Assembly: GCF_036850765.1 (NCBI RefSeq)
Contig: NC_089492.1
Span: forward strand, 293,096,590 to 293,160,589
DNA from: Saccopteryx bilineata
Taxonomy: Eukaryota; Chordata; Mammalia; Chiroptera; Emballonuridae
Reading direction: 5' to 3'
DNA: 64,000 bases
This document shows positions 20,555 to 32,224 of this stretch, in pieces (positions within the stretch are counted from its first letter, which is position 1; the number at the start of each line of letters is the position of its first letter). A program made the translations under genes and the position numbers. The notes beneath the pieces are model-generated. The model had not been told where the DNA came from, searched no databases, and worked only from the letters and a program-made list of their open reading frames with translations.

Positions 20555-20879
20555 TTTGTTTTTTTTTTTGTGAACAGAGATGGAGAGAGAGACAGATAGG
20601 GACAGACAGACAGAAAGGGAGAGAGATGAGAAGCATCACTTCTTCATTGAGGCACTTTAGTTGTTTATTGATTGCTTTCTCATATGTGCCTTGACCGGGT
20701 GGGGGAGTTACAGCAGACCGAGTGACCCCTTGCTCAAGCCAGCAACCTTGGGCTCAACCTGGTGAGCCTTGCTCAAACCAGATGAGCCTGTGCTCAAGCT
20801 GGTGACCTTGGGGTTTTGAACCTGGGCCCTCCACATCCCAGTCTGACATTCTATCTACTGCGCCACCACCTGGCCAGGC
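20555..20879 (-). mobile_element. SINE-B, reverse
   Basis: Reverse SINE-B ending CCACCACCTGGCCAGG, with the duplication agtgctgttaatttc on both sides. Confidence 0.93.
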
Positions 20880-21276
20880 AGTGCTGTTAATTTCTGTTAC
20901 TGCTTTTTGCCTTGAAGTGTACTGTATGTTATTATACAATTTTCAGTTGGTTTATGTTTGCATGTGATATAGGTTAGAACAAAAGGAGGTTTACAGTTGT
21001 TCATATGGAAACAACACAATAGCTCATAAATAGTAATCCCACAAATAACTGTGTTTGACAACCTCAAAAATGTAAACCTTCTTTGTACCACCTGTGAGTC
21101 TTTTCCCATTCTTTTATTTTCAATCTTTATGTACCTTTAGGTTTTAGGTAACTCTGTGTCCTATATTAATAATGAGTAGTTATTAAAAGCTATGAGGAAT
21201 GGAGTTTAGTCGAGGGTATGATATAAGGCTCCAATATTTTTTTTCTGTTTACTTTTCTCACAGTATTTACTAGATA

Positions 21277-21282
<6 letters not shown>

Positions 21283-21318
<36 letters not shown>

Positions 21319-21702
21319 ATTTTTCTGAAGCTGGAAACGGGGAGAGACAGTCAGACAGACTCCCGCATGCGCCCGACCGGGATCCACCCGGCACGCCCAC
21401 CAGGGGCGACACTCTGCCCACCAGGGGGCGATGCTCTGCCCCTCCGGGGGGTCGCTCTGCCATGACCAGAGCCACTCTAGCGCCTGGGGCAGAGGCCAAG
21501 GAGCCATCCCCAGCGCCCGGGCCATCTTTGCTCCAATGGAGCCTTGGCTGCGGGAGGGGAAGAGAGAGACAGAGAGGAAGGAGGGGAGGGGGGGTGGAGA
21601 AGCAAATGGGCGCTTCTCCTATGTGCCCTGGCCGGGAATCGAACCCGGGTCCTAGGCCGACGCTAGGCCGACGCTCTACCGCTGAGCCAACCGGCCAGGG
21701 CT
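21283..21702 (-). mobile_element. (TA)n tract plus SINE-A, reverse
   Basis: A (TA)n tract at 21283-21313 is followed by a reverse SINE-A. The SINE carries CCACCAGGGGCG and CCACCAGGGGGCG near 21397 and 21420, and a small tandem duplication aggccgacgct in its head (about 21654-21675). Confidence 0.92.
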
Positions 21703-22700
21703 TATATATATTGTTTTCATGCAACTAAAAAGCTATCTCAGACAACATTTTTATATGCATGAGCATGTACTACTGGGCATTTTTTACTGTGTCATCATTT
21801 TGTCTTGTCATGTGTCATTCATTACCCCAGTGTTTCAATTATTGTACCTTCATAATGGAATGCCTGTCTGTGTCTACTTGTGCAAGCTTCTGTGTTTTAT
21901 TTTGCTTTTTCAGAATTGTTCTCTGTGTTGCAGGCATTTATCAGCATCCCTAATGAATTTATTATGCATTCACTGCCTGCCATTAAGACCCTGGGCCTCA
22001 GCCCAGGCTTACGCCAATCCAAAGTGTCTGCATACATTGCGGTTGTCCCTGGGGCCACCATCCAACTTGGGTGAGAAACACATGTTCAAAGATCATACTG
22101 GAACCTGAATGATTGGCCTGGGAATGTAGAAACCACACCCCATTAACGCAGTGAGTTAACCTCTGAGGATTGAGGAGTAATCTAGAATGTTATCCATCTA
22201 TGAATACATTAGGGTCACAGTGCTTTCTGTGTTCTTCTTCTTGTCTCAGCGTACTGTTATGGGGGAAATATTTTTTCACATTCTGGGGCTTACAGTGAGG
22301 ACATGTTGAATGAGTCAGCTCTAGAATGACTATCTCTTCTATTTGGTTGAATGTGAAACCTCCCCATCAACCGCCCAAATGCCAGGTGAGAGAGGGAGCA
22401 AGGAAAAGGTGTAGGGGCTCTGAGAAAGCTCGGTCTCCCCACGTAGCCTGCTACAAGCAGGTAGTTACTGTCCTCCAGTCCCCTCCATGTAGACCTAGTG
22501 AGTGCATGGGGTGAAACAAGAGAGGAAGACAAAATCCAGACTGTAGCAGAATAGCTGTTGTCCCGGCGGTTTTGTACACTTTGGGTGGGGTCCCTCTTAG
22601 TAGATATGAGCTCTATTTCTGTTCACATATCAGAATCCAAATGTGAAGTGAGCAATGTGGCCCAGAGGATATTAGGTAAATGGAGGGGATTGAGGTGAGC
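21703..22700. other. Unclassified sequence
   Basis: Mixed AT-rich then balanced sequence; no confident repeat or gene. Frames at 21719-22108 (+) and 22290-22532 (-) have no recognisable domain. Confidence 0.4.
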
Positions 22701-24450
22701 GAGAGTGGGGAACAGCTTCAGGCACCTTGTGAGGACCCAAAAAGTGTACCCAGACTATTTCTGAGGTGCACGCCTCATGTTCAAATTAGATGAGCTATTC
22801 CCACGGGACCACTGTTTGTGAGCCCCTCCTGTACAATGCAGAGCAGATGCGGAAGCGCACTACTTGTGGTCCCAGTTTATTGAGCGTGGTGAGGTCTCTA
22901 ACCTCACAGGCTTCCAGGCAGCGGAGCCAAGTCCAAAGCCTGGGTGCATGTTCCAAGCTCCAGAAAGGAGAACTTTCATAAGCCATAGGAGAGAGACCCT
23001 GAGGTTTGTTCCCTGGACCCATGTGTCTGACATCTGGTGTCCTGAGGTGAGGGGGGAGGTGATACCTGGAGGCAGACTTTCTATCCCGATTCCCAGCAAC
23101 CATTGAGGAGAAGAGGGGACGTCTGGAGAAGGGTGCGGCTGGCCTTGTGGCAAGTTTTCCATGGCGGCTTGAGGTCAGCGTGTGAGGGCAGAGCAGATGG
23201 TTCAGCTAAGGGACAAGGAGAGACCCAGAGATGAATATTTATCTCCTCTGCATGCATCTCTTGGAGGCGGTCATGGGAAAACAGGCAAGGAGAGACTGGC
23301 CGGTGCATTCTCCCTCCTTGCTCCGGGCAGGGTGTGAGGAGCACGGTGAGTCTTCAGTTCACTGGCCAGGAAAGACCATGAGCAGGAGTCTGCATCCCAG
23401 CTCGAGCAGCTTGTGTGGTGAAAGGGGTCATCTGGGGCTGAATTTCCATCCCTGCTTTAGCCAGAATAATGGGCAGGAGGGGTTTTTGTGGGAAGGGGCC
23501 AGGAGAGATCTGGAGGAGAATGGTTTCTCCTGACTGCAGCCCAGCATCTCACCGGCAGCTGGAGCCTGCAGACACAGGTGAGGAGAGACCTGGAGCCACT
23601 TCTTTCTTCAGGTGAGGAGAGACCTGGAGCCACTTCTTTCTTCTTGGCTCCAGTAGGTCTGTGCTGGGCAGAGGGCGTCTGAGGTCAAGGGCGAGAAGAG
23701 ACCTGGATGTGGCTTCTCGCCAGCCTGAGGTAGTGGGGTTTTTGGGGTGAGGGGTGCACTCCAGCCAGCATGAATCCGGCCACGCTGCCGTCAGGCAGCC
23801 CCGCCCCAGCTGCTCGGCTCAGGTCAGGGCTCACTGGTCCTGAAGCCGCCCCCAGCCGGCCAGGTTCCAGGAGCGCTTCTCAGATCACAGCCTCTCCCAG
23901 CCTTTGCACGTCTCTCCCCGGCTTTTCCCTCCCAGCGGTGTCACGACCCACGATGCCCAGTGTGGGTGAATCCCACATGGACCGATGTGGTGGCAGAAGT
24001 CGTCAGGGGTGTCAAGCCGGACAGGGCGCAGGCTGCCAGGTTCTAGGGGAGGAATGTTGATGGGAGAGGGTGGTGATGTCCAGACAAAGAACCTCAAGAG
24101 AAACAAGTGACTAGGACGCTGCCAGGTGAGGGAGGGCAGGGGGCGAGACAGTGGGGGGAGGAGCGCAGCGCTGGTAGGAGGTGAGAGAAGGGCCTGGGCC
24201 GGGCCAGGTGAGGGCTGCAGTGCAGGCGGGGGTGGAAGCCGGAGAGCGACCCCATCACTTTGGGGCTGGAGAAACCCGGGCTGAGAAGGGAAGGGGCTGT
24301 GGCCTGTGGTTGGAAGGAGGACGGGGCTGCTGTGAGGGGCGCAATGAAAAGGTGGGTAAGGGAGAGGAGGGCTGCGTGCCTATGGTCGAGCATGGGTGCA
24401 GTAGGAGAGGACTGAGGCTTTCAGAACGGAGAGCCTGGATGCGAGGAGGC

Positions 24451-24499
<49 letters not shown>

Positions 24500-24640
24500 G
24501 GAGGAAGGGAAACAGGATGGAAGCCATGACCATGGAGCTGCCAGGTGATGTGTCTGGACTCCCGTCTCCCCCGCAGAGAGGAAGAGACAGCAGAATCTAG
24601 TAGCATCAGTTGCAGCCGATTCTAATTGCCAGGCCTTCGG
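22701..24640 (+). repeat. G-rich degenerate minisatellite block
   Basis: The plus strand is dominated by GGTGAGGAGAGACCTGGAG-like words. Two exact 34-bp units abut at 23576-23609 and 23610-23643. A (GA)n tract lies at about 24451-24496. The start near 22870 matches 16510 and 9590. A CpG-richer patch spans 23770-23880. Open frames here (for example 24181-24600) are repeat-derived. Confidence 0.65.
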
Positions 24641-24664
24641 TTGTTTTTTTAAAAAAATGTTTAT

Positions 24665-24708
<44 letters not shown>

Positions 24709-24963
24709 TCGTTCCATTTATGTAAGAATTTACTGGTCGCCACAGCTGGAGGACTCAGAGCTGACATGACAGGACCCCCTAGTCTCGAGTGGGACCCCTG
24801 ACCCCAATCACAGGGTCAGATCTGATGTGTCAGGACTCCATACTCCCTCAGGGAAGACCCCTGACCACACTCAGCGGAGGCAGGGCCGATGTGACCCGAC
24901 TTTCCATGCTGTCTGAGCCGAACCCCGCGCACACTCGGGTGCAGGTGGTAGGGAATGCTCTTC

Positions 24964-24983
24964 TCTGCTGCCATCTAGTGTGC
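24964..24983 (-). promoter_or_regulatory. CTCF-like motif (array copy)
   Basis: Plus strand CTCTGCTGCCATCTAGTGTG; its complement ACACTAGATGGCAGC differs from the CTCF core CCASYAGRKGGCRSY at only the first base. Prediction only. Confidence 0.5.
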
Positions 24984-25011
24984 ACCCTTGGGAATAGCAC
25001 CTTCTTTTCTT

Positions 25012-25105
25012 TTTCCTGACAGAAGGATAGGGACAGACAGACAGGAATGGAGAGAGATGAGAAGCATCAGTTCTTCATTACAGCACCTTAATTGTTCATT
25101 GATTA
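25012..25105 (-). mobile_element. Truncated SINE-B, reverse
   Basis: Contains GACAGACAGACAGGAATGG, GAGAAGCATCAG and CAGCACCTTAATTGTTCATTG only; the tRNA-like head is missing. Confidence 0.75.
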
Positions 25106-25780
25106 CCAGACATCTGTTGTTGTCATGTTGCAAGGGCACAGTGCATGTCTAAGGCCCCTCCCATCACCCCCAGCTCTGGATGTCTATGTCTCCATAATGG
25201 GAGGAACTCAAGTGCGTGGGCGAAAGCTCATCATTCTCCCAGTGGCTCTCTTCTCCACGGAGACAAAATCCAAATCTCACATGACCTCTCCTAGGTGGGG
25301 CCCCTCACCAGTCAGAAGACCCAGCCCCGCTGTATACCATGACTCCCGTGGTAGGATCCCCTTCTTACATCACAAGATTTAGAGCTGATGTGATCGAACC
25401 CAGACCCTCTACTTTCTCAGTTGTGACCTTTCCACACCATCAAATAACACAGAGCAGATGTGACAGTGATGCCCTGTGCTCTCAGGGAAGACCTTTCCTT
25501 GCACTCACAGGGATCCAAAAAGGATGTGACACCATCCTTACTCTCTCGGGGAGGGACCTCTCTTCACACTCACAGGTTCTAGAGCTAATGTGACAGGACC
25601 CCCCTTCTCTCTGGTGGGTGTATTTCCTAGGCTCACAGGAACAGAGCCACTGTGACAGGACTTCCTGTGTCAAGCGAGACCCCTTCCACAATGACTGGAC
25701 CCAGAGCTTATGGGCACGACTCCTTTCTTTCACAAGGCAGAGACTTCTTCCTGTGAGAGGACCCCTGTTACTTCACTGTC

Positions 25781-26965
25781 TTGTATGAATAGGAATTCTC
25801 CTTGAGCATGTATTGTATGTTCAGTATCTCTTCTTCATCTGATTACATTCATTTGATTATTACCACAGCTGTTGGGACTTACAAGGTATGAGGAAAATGT
25901 GTTTTATTGTTTGTTTGTTTATCCCCCACGCTATAGATGAGCTGGGCATGTGAAGATAAAGGATGAGAAACTGACCTTAGGAAAGTACTGCAGCTGAGAC
26001 ATGGACATCTGCCGGCTAGGGTTACTGTTACTTTTGTTCACCGTCAGGTGTTTGGGTTAATTTTTGTAGGGTTTGGTGGAATTATGTAGTGCTTCCTCAT
26101 TTACACTGGCATGAAAACACATCTGAGAAGCTAGCTGCTTGGACTCAGAGTCATGAGTTTTCAGTATTGAGTCCCGGCTGTGTTTACATTGTGAGGATTT
26201 GGTTCAGCTCCTGTGTCTGTCACGTGGAAACTTGGGTCCGTTGTCTGCCTGCATGTCTGGAGTTTGGCTGTGGGGTCTCGGTTACAGATGTGGATTCAGT
26301 CCCTGGGGTCTGTGGTTGAATCTATATTGAGCTGTGTGGCATCTGGGGTCCCTCTGTGTGTGTCTCCATGTCCTGGTTCCCAGTGTGGGGCCCGTGTACA
26401 GCTCTAGCCATAAGATGTAATGTGTGGCATCTGGTGTCCAGCATTTGGGTTCCAGGGGTCTGACTTGGGTCTGGAGAACAGTGTTTGGTTTGGGGCCTGG
26501 GGCCCAGGGTCCTACTTTTGTTTTCGGGTCTGTTGTTGAGGTGGAGGACTGCAGGGTCTATGTCTGGGGTCCCGAGTCTGTCTGTGGCCTCTGTCCGGTG
26601 TCCGTCAATTAATGGTGGTTGTGTTTTCATAGACAGGTAGCTGGCTATTGATGGAGAAAGAGAAGCAAGGAACTTGCTCATTATATTTTATAAATCTAGG
26701 AAAGCTTGTTTTAAGAAGAAGCTTCAACATTCTATTTAGCTTAAGCTTAATCAGCATGAAAGCTCAAGTATTTCTAGGCCTGATGACCCATTTCAGGAAT
26801 CCACTGTGTCCTCAGAAGTTTATTGTCCCTTGCGTTCCAGTTGGGCAGGAGTGAGTGAAGGAGGTCCAGGTCATCATATACTAGAAGGTGTCCCAGTTCT
26901 TAGCCATGGACACAGATAACCCACATTAGCATATTGAGAGCTAACTTACAAAATGAATAGGGTGG
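25781..26965 (+). repeat. Array block, copy at 26 kb
   Basis: Diverged copy of 40490-42060. Shared order and words: cttgagcatgtattgtat, tgtagggtttggtgg/tgtagtgtttggtag, cagtgtggggcccgtg/cagtgtggggcccatg, then gaatccactgtgtcctcagaag / gaatccattgtgtcctgagaag. The 3' part also matches 31410-31800. Confidence 0.85.
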
Positions 26966-27350
26966 AGCCCTGGCCGAATAGTTCAATGGGTTAGAGTGTC
27001 CTTCCAATATGTCAAGGTTGTGGGTTTGATCCCTGGTCAGGACACATGTCAGAAGCAACCACTGAATGCTTAAATAAGTGGGACAACAGATCAATGTTTC
27101 TTTCTCTTACCCTCTGTCAGTCTCCCCCCACTCCCCTTCCTTTTGCTCTCTAAAATCAATAAATAGCCTGACCTGTGGTGGTGCAGTGAAGAAAGCATCG
27201 AGTTGGAAATGCTGAGGTTGCTGGTCAGAAACCCCCAAGCTTTGCTGGCCAAGGCACATAGGAGAAGCAACTCCCAGTCAATGCTTTCTGCTCCTCCCCA
27301 CCTTTCTCTGTCTTCTCTCTCTAAAAGTAATAAATAAAAACTTTAAAAAT
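26966..27350 (+). mobile_element. SINE-D followed directly by SINE-C
   Basis: SINE-D (about 26966-27165: AGCCCTGGCCGAATAGTTCA, GTGGGTTTGATCCCTGGTC) abuts SINE-C (27166-27350: GCCTGACCTGTGGTGGTGC). The second probably inserted in the A-rich tail of the first. Confidence 0.85.
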
Positions 27351-27904
27351 TAATTAATTTTAAGAAATGTATAGGTTGGAGAGTCCCATCTTTACAGGGA
27401 CCCCAGTAAGGCCAAATGAACTATTGCTACAGCTCGAAGATCTCAAATTAGATGCCAGGAAGGAGTTTAGGGAAAACAGACCAGTGGCCTATGGGTCCGG
27501 CCCCTCTGTGCTATAGCTGCTCTGCTTCCGGGGAAGGCCAAGAGCAAGTCATAATAATGGTGGAGGTTATGGGCACTGAGTCCTTCTGCTCTCTTTTCCT
27601 CTGGATGCCTCCCTTTTCCAGGTGGCCCCTCAGTGTCCCTTCTTGGACTGTGGTCTCCAAGGAATGAAGAGTGCAAGGACTGGGAGGGTGTCCCCGGCTA
27701 AGCCTGGGCTAGTGGGTGCTCAGCCACATCAGTTTATTATTGGCCTAGATGACAGCTGAGAACAGCAAGGACAGAGCGCAAGAGGGCCATCCTGAGCTCC
27801 AAAGTTTCACGTGCCATGTGGTGGTAGCTGCAGAGAAGAGGGGACTGATAGGAATGTCGTATGAGGCATGGGCCAAAATAGGACGGAGGGAGAGAGATTG
27901 CTGG
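27351..27904. other. Unclassified sequence
   Basis: Balanced composition and no array match noticed. Short frames at 27452-27667 have no recognised domain. Confidence 0.4.
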
Positions 27905-28075
27905 TCACACAATCGGCAGGAGCTAATACGCACCACTTTCCTGAATCCTCACAGCCACCCGAGAGGGAGCGGTTCTCCCCATTTGACAGATAAGGAGACT
28001 GAGTTTTCATTTATTTGCCTGAAATCACACAGCTTGCAGATGCTGGGGCTATAAGTTAGCTCTAGAGTTCATTCC
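27905..28075 (+). mobile_element. MIR SINE
   Basis: Contains the core CATTTGACAGATAAGGAGAC followed by GAAATCACACAGCTTGC, diagnostic of the ancient mammalian MIR family. Confidence 0.85.
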
Positions 28076-28634
28076 AAGCCTGTAGGAAGCTCCTGTCAGG
28101 TGAGGCCTCAGAGGAAGGACACATGGGTAGAAACAGACTGGTGCTCTATACTGAAGAACAGGTTTTAAATGCCATTGGACAGGGAGGGGATAGAAGCCAC
28201 TCTTAAAGGGATCTGTTGGTTGAGCACCCGGGAAGGGCCAGATCACTTCTGGCCGCAGCTATCCTGTCTCGTTTCGTGCCCAGGTCCCACCTCAAACACC
28301 ACCTTGGGAGAGAACATGGCAAGCTGGACCATCAGGTGATGTGCAGGTTTTCTTAAAAACAAAATTTTTTTAAAAAGTACAATATTTAACCCAAGGCTGC
28401 AAGGAGTACTTGGATTGCTCGATTTGTCCAGGATACTGTTGAGTGTGCATTCTTCTGGCTCATCTTGGACCATCGGTTCTGAATTTTGAATTGTGTTAGA
28501 ATCAGTCTTTAGTTCAAAGACCTGTCTCATTTGGCAAATGAGAGCAATAGGTAAACTGAGGCATGTGAGGGTATTAAAATAGGGATTATTACCAGGTCAG
28601 GATTTTCATTTAATGCAGTGGGCAGTGCCGTTGC
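28076..28634. other. Unclassified sequence
   Basis: No repeat family or gene recognised; 28243-28530 (-) is an open frame without any recognisable domain. Confidence 0.4.
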
Positions 28635-28823
28635 CTAATTTTTATTTTTATTTTTTGTCTTTTTTTTTCTATTTTTTTAAAAAATTGAATCCAGAGAGGG
28701 GACAGGTGAGAGAGGGAGACAGAAGCATCAATCTGTTCCTGTATGTGCCCCAGCCTAGGATTGAACCAGCCCCCTCTGCATCTCAGCACGATGCTCCAGC
28801 CAACCAAGCCTTCCAGCCAGGGT
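28635..28823 (-). mobile_element. SINE-D-like, old, reverse
   Basis: AGAAGCATCAATCTGTTCCT, GGATTGAACC and CAACCAAGCCTTCCAGCCAGG in reverse orientation. Confidence 0.65.
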
Positions 28824-28904
28824 GTTTGCCGTTCTGTTTTGCACATATTTGGATCAACATCACAGTGGACCTGTCTAGGAAAAATAACCCATAACTATGC
28901 TTTT

Positions 28905-28924
28905 GCTGCCATCTCGTGGACATC
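28905..28924 (-). promoter_or_regulatory. CTCF-like motif, best array match
   Basis: Plus GCTGCCATCTCGTGGACA; its complement CCACGAGATGGCAGC matches CCASYAGRKGGCRSY at all but one position. A second diverged copy follows at about 28970-28989 (CTGCTGCTATCGGGTGTAC), so the array sub-block is tandemly duplicated here. Confidence 0.5.
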
Positions 28925-29094
28925 TTGAAAATAACAGCTCGGTAAAAGTCATCAGAAAGTTTTTTCCTCTGCTGCTATCGGGTGTACACTTTGACATTAA
29001 AAGCTGAGTGCGTGTAACCAAAAAACTGTCAACCTACTTTTGCACCAACGATGTGTCTTTTCTCATATTTTTACTTTGAATCTCTTTGCACGCT

Positions 29095-29440
29095 TATGTT
29101 TTAGGGACGGCGGGGGGCGGGTCTGATGGCGCGTAGGTGTGGACTGTGAGGGGCGTGGACAGCAGCTGGCCGGTTGGCGTGAAACAGGACTAGAGAAAGA
29201 CACTGAAAAGTAGTTCCAACCTCGCCTTAGACAGGAGCTTCCTCCCCGGAGAGGGGATAACTCGCTGGAGAGAGTCTCCCTCCAATGATTTGGTGGCCTT
29301 CCGAGTGAGGGAGCCCTCATTCTGTAGAGTGACTCTCCTTCCGTGGAGGGGCGGCCCCTCCCTGGAGATGTTTAGTGAGGGAAGGGAGCCTTTTCCCCCC
29401 AGTTCTCTCTTGTCAACTTAAGCAATCCGGACCTGTAGAA
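29095..29440. other. GC-rich block
   Basis: GC-rich with several CpG (ggacggcggggggcgggtctg near 29104, split: ggacggcggg, gggcgggtctg). Followed by GGAG-rich sequence. It could be the CpG-rich part of an array unit, as at 49485-49690. No gene. Confidence 0.45.
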
Positions 29441-30300
29441 TATTTATGAGTTTATTTGAGCCAAACTGTCGACAGTTGCTGGTAATCAAAGTCTCAGCGG
29501 ATTGAAAAAATGATCTGGAAAATGGCGCTTTAACCCATATTTTGTACATCAGAATCAAAGCAGAAGACAAGGGGGTTACATGAAATTGATTGGTGATAGA
29601 TTAGGGAGGCCGAGAACGAGAACGCAAAGCAGGGAAATCTGTGGGAGTGGTTAAAAGTAAAAATGTATATAATGAAATTTCTTTTATGTGGGCAGGAATA
29701 AGAGTGCCAACAGTGACCCTGATAACAACAATGGGGGTGGTTGGCTTCTGCTCTGGTGATATGTTTGTCCTGAGGAATACAGGAAAAAGTTACCCTTATA
29801 TTTCAAAGGCATGCTATTGTTAGGTAGGATAGACAGGCACCAGGGCAGGAAAAGGGGTGGGGGAACAAAGGAGGTTTTATCTCACCCACTGAAGGAGGGG
29901 GTCAGTGGTCATTTGGTCTGCCAAAATGAAGTCACCAGATAGCCAAACGGCCTTGAAACACTGTACGTTGGTCAGAGTATCAGTGAAAGGGAACCTTGGG
30001 ATTTACAGTTAAAAAGTATACAATCTATAAGATCCCAACAGGTAGCGGTGCTCAGACTGAGTTGCCCACTTGTGCCTTGTGCCAAGTGCACAGCTTTGCT
30101 TAATAAATTGTTTGCTTTGCTTGAACACTGCACCCTGTCCCTTGCCTGAATTCTTTCTCACCTGGGAAGTACCCTTGGACCTGAGTTTTCTCAGGTGCCA
30201 TTATCAGGTACATTATTGTAGATGCAAAAGACAACAGACAGGCTCAATTAAAGTAAGCCTTTGACCTTTGTCAGAGAAAAATACCTCCTTAGAACATGAC
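29441..30300 (+). mobile_element. Probable LTR/ERV-derived sequence
   Basis: Contains TTATGAGTTTATTTGAGCC near 29445 and a poly-A-like region CTTAATAAATTGTTTGC near 30100, with a following stretch rich in CCTTGCCTGAATTC. The pattern is retroviral LTR-like, but neither end is fixed and the family is unknown. Confidence 0.4.
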
Positions 30301-30482
30301 TACCCACCACAGACTGGTTTTAGAAAGTTTTCATTTCAGACCATCCTCTGTGGTTATTTTAGGTCTCTGAGTTTGTAAGGCCACCATGCAAGCTTCCCCT
30401 GAGCTTTTCAGGTTCAGCATGTGTCCCCTTTTTGTACACATCCTCCTCAGAGAGACGCTGGCTTCCTGGAGAAGTGCTCCCC

Positions 30483-31365
30483 TGTCCCAGTAGAGCCCGA
30501 GCTTTACATCCGTCAGGCTTCCCCGATTCAACTTCCCTGTGCAGTGGGACACTCCTGCTTAACAGCAGGGCTGGCAGCCTCTTTGAGACACTCTTGAGGG
30601 GGCTATGAAGATTCTACTTATTGGTACTGAGACCAATCACCACTGGAGGAAAGACATGACCCACACACAAGTTAGTTGCAAGAATCACACAGGCAGCTTA
30701 TTACTCACAGATCCTATGGCGTGCCTGGGTACAGCCTAATGAGGCCACATCAGCATTCTTGTCTTGGCTGTCCTTGGTCAGAGCGGCTAGCGTGGAGACA
30801 GTCCATGTTCAATGTTGGAGTCTGGGCGACTAACTGCAACTGGGGACACCTTGGCTTTAGTACCCTTTCTGGCATACACCTTCTAATAGGTGATAATCTC
30901 CAGGATTATCACATCAAGTCACTTTTGGGGATTTCCTCACAGGGAGCTCTTTTTTATGTGACTCTATGTAATTGTCACATCAAGCCACTTTTGGGGATTT
31001 CCTCACAGGGAGCTCTTTTTTATGTGACTCTATGTAATTGTCACATCAAGTCACTTTTAGAGAGTTTATTGCAGGAAGTTTTTTTTTGTTAGTCTACAGA
31101 ATTGTCACATCAAGCAACTTTTATGGAGTTCCTTGCAGGGAGCTCTTTTTATCTATATATAATTTCACATACACACTAACTGGGCCCTGAGCAAAGGGCA
31201 TGGTCCTGCCTATCATATCCCTAGACACTAGCTCCCACCCAGAGGGTGTAGCCTTATTCACCTGCCTTATTGGCTTTTAATATCATATCCTAACATCTTT
31301 ATATATCTTGTATAGTTTCTACATTTCTACATATTTAATTACTATAATATTATATTACTGTAACA
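30483..31365 (-). mobile_element. LTR, minus, with tandem U3 repeats
   Basis: The minus strand starts TGTTACAGTAATATAATA (31365 downward), like the LTR at 11780. It shares the poly-A/U5 stretch in reverse (30560-30720: GAGACCAATCACCACTGG, GTAATAAGC-like). Four ~66-bp tandem units (about 30905-31165) lie upstream in its U3, absent from the 11.8 kb copy. Its 3' end (about 30483) is uncertain. Confidence 0.75.
30905..31165 (-). repeat. Four ~66-bp U3 tandem repeats
   Basis: Each unit has TTGTCACATCAAG-CACTTTT-GGG/AGA-TTTCCT-ACAGGGAGCTC on the plus strand. Units 1 and 2 are nearly identical; 3 and 4 have diverged. The position in U3 resembles retroviral enhancer repeats. Confidence 0.8.
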
Positions 31366-31399
31366 TTCTACCCCTTGATCCTGGTGAGCTATAAGCTTT

Positions 31400-31824
31400 C
31401 TGCCTGTCCAGGAATGCTTGTTGTCTTCATGTTGGCAGAAAGGTAGATATTGGTGGGGAAAGAGAGGGAAGAGAGTTGGACACTATATTTTATGAAACTG
31501 GGAATGCCTGCTCCAGGGAGAAGCCTCAAGGTTCCATTTAGTCTAATCTGATAGAAGGCTCCAGTATTCATAGGCTTGATGGCACATTAGCGGAAACCAT
31601 TGTATCCTGAGAAGTCCATTGTCCCCTCAGCCCTCAGGCTCAGGTTTGGGAGGAGTTTCCTCAAGGCACTGCCGCCAGGTGTTTTGGGGAAGCAAGAGGG
31701 AAATGGTTCCATTGTAGGAGAGGCACCATGGGTCAAAAACGAGTGGGAAACTGTGGGAGGTGCAGACCTGAGATGGTTCACAGCAAGGAGAGGTAGTGCA
31801 TCCCAGCCCAAAAATACAGACATG
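31400..31824 (+). repeat. Array block, third copy of the 26.6-kb segment
   Basis: Near-collinear with 41800-42060: tctaatctgatagaaggctcc, split as tctaatctgatag and aaggctccagtattcatagg, then cattgtcccctcagcc and gtgttttggggaagcaagag. It is closer to the 41.8 kb copy than to the 26.6 kb copy. Confidence 0.88.
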
Positions 31825-32171
31825 GCCTGACCAGGTGGTGGCGCAGTGGATAAAGTGTCGGACTGGGATGTGGAAGGACCCAAGTTCAAGACCCCAGGGT
31901 TGCCAGTTTGAGTGCAGGCTCATCTGGCTTGAGCAAAAAAAAAACCTCACTAACATGGACCCAAGGTTGCTGGCTCGAGCTGGGTTTGCTTGGTCAGCTG
32001 AAGGCCCACGGTCATGGCACATATGAGAAAACAATCAATGAACAACTACAGTGGTGCAACAAAAAAAACTGATGATTGATGCTTCTCATCTCTCTCTGTT
32101 CCTGTCTGTCTGTACCTATCTATCCCTCTATCTGACTCTCTCTCTCTGTCACTGTAAAAAAATTAAAAAAA
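31825..32171 (+). mobile_element. SINE-B
   Basis: Complete SINE-B; the duplication aaaaatacagacatgg / aaaaatacagatgtgg lies on both sides. Confidence 0.93.
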
Positions 32172-32224
32172 AATACAGATGTGGCCCTAACAGAGATCTG
32201 GGCCTTTTGTTTGTTTCTTTTCTT

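Larger units (their letters stand above)
24741..25780 (+). repeat. ~64-bp minisatellite, second copy
   Basis: A dozen or more diverged units with TGATGTGACAGGACC and CTCTCTCAGGGAGGACC-like words and a CACTCACAGG join. A CTCF-like motif (24964-24983) and a truncated reverse SINE-B (25012-25105) sit within it. Homologous to 9040-9500. Confidence 0.75.

Noticed and set aside
24181..24600. 139-residue open frame in the G-rich block
   Set aside because: Low-complexity Gly/Glu/Arg composition produced by the purine-rich minisatellite and (GA)n tract.
9040..26860. Imprinted C/D-box snoRNA cluster (SNORD115/116-like) as explanation of the array
   Set aside because: I looked for C box (RTGATGA) and D box (CTGA) pairs at snoRNA spacing with short terminal stems in the repeated blocks and saw none.
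30905..31165. CRISPR-like array of spaced repeats
   Set aside because: Units are contiguous, diverged and lie inside a mammalian LTR.
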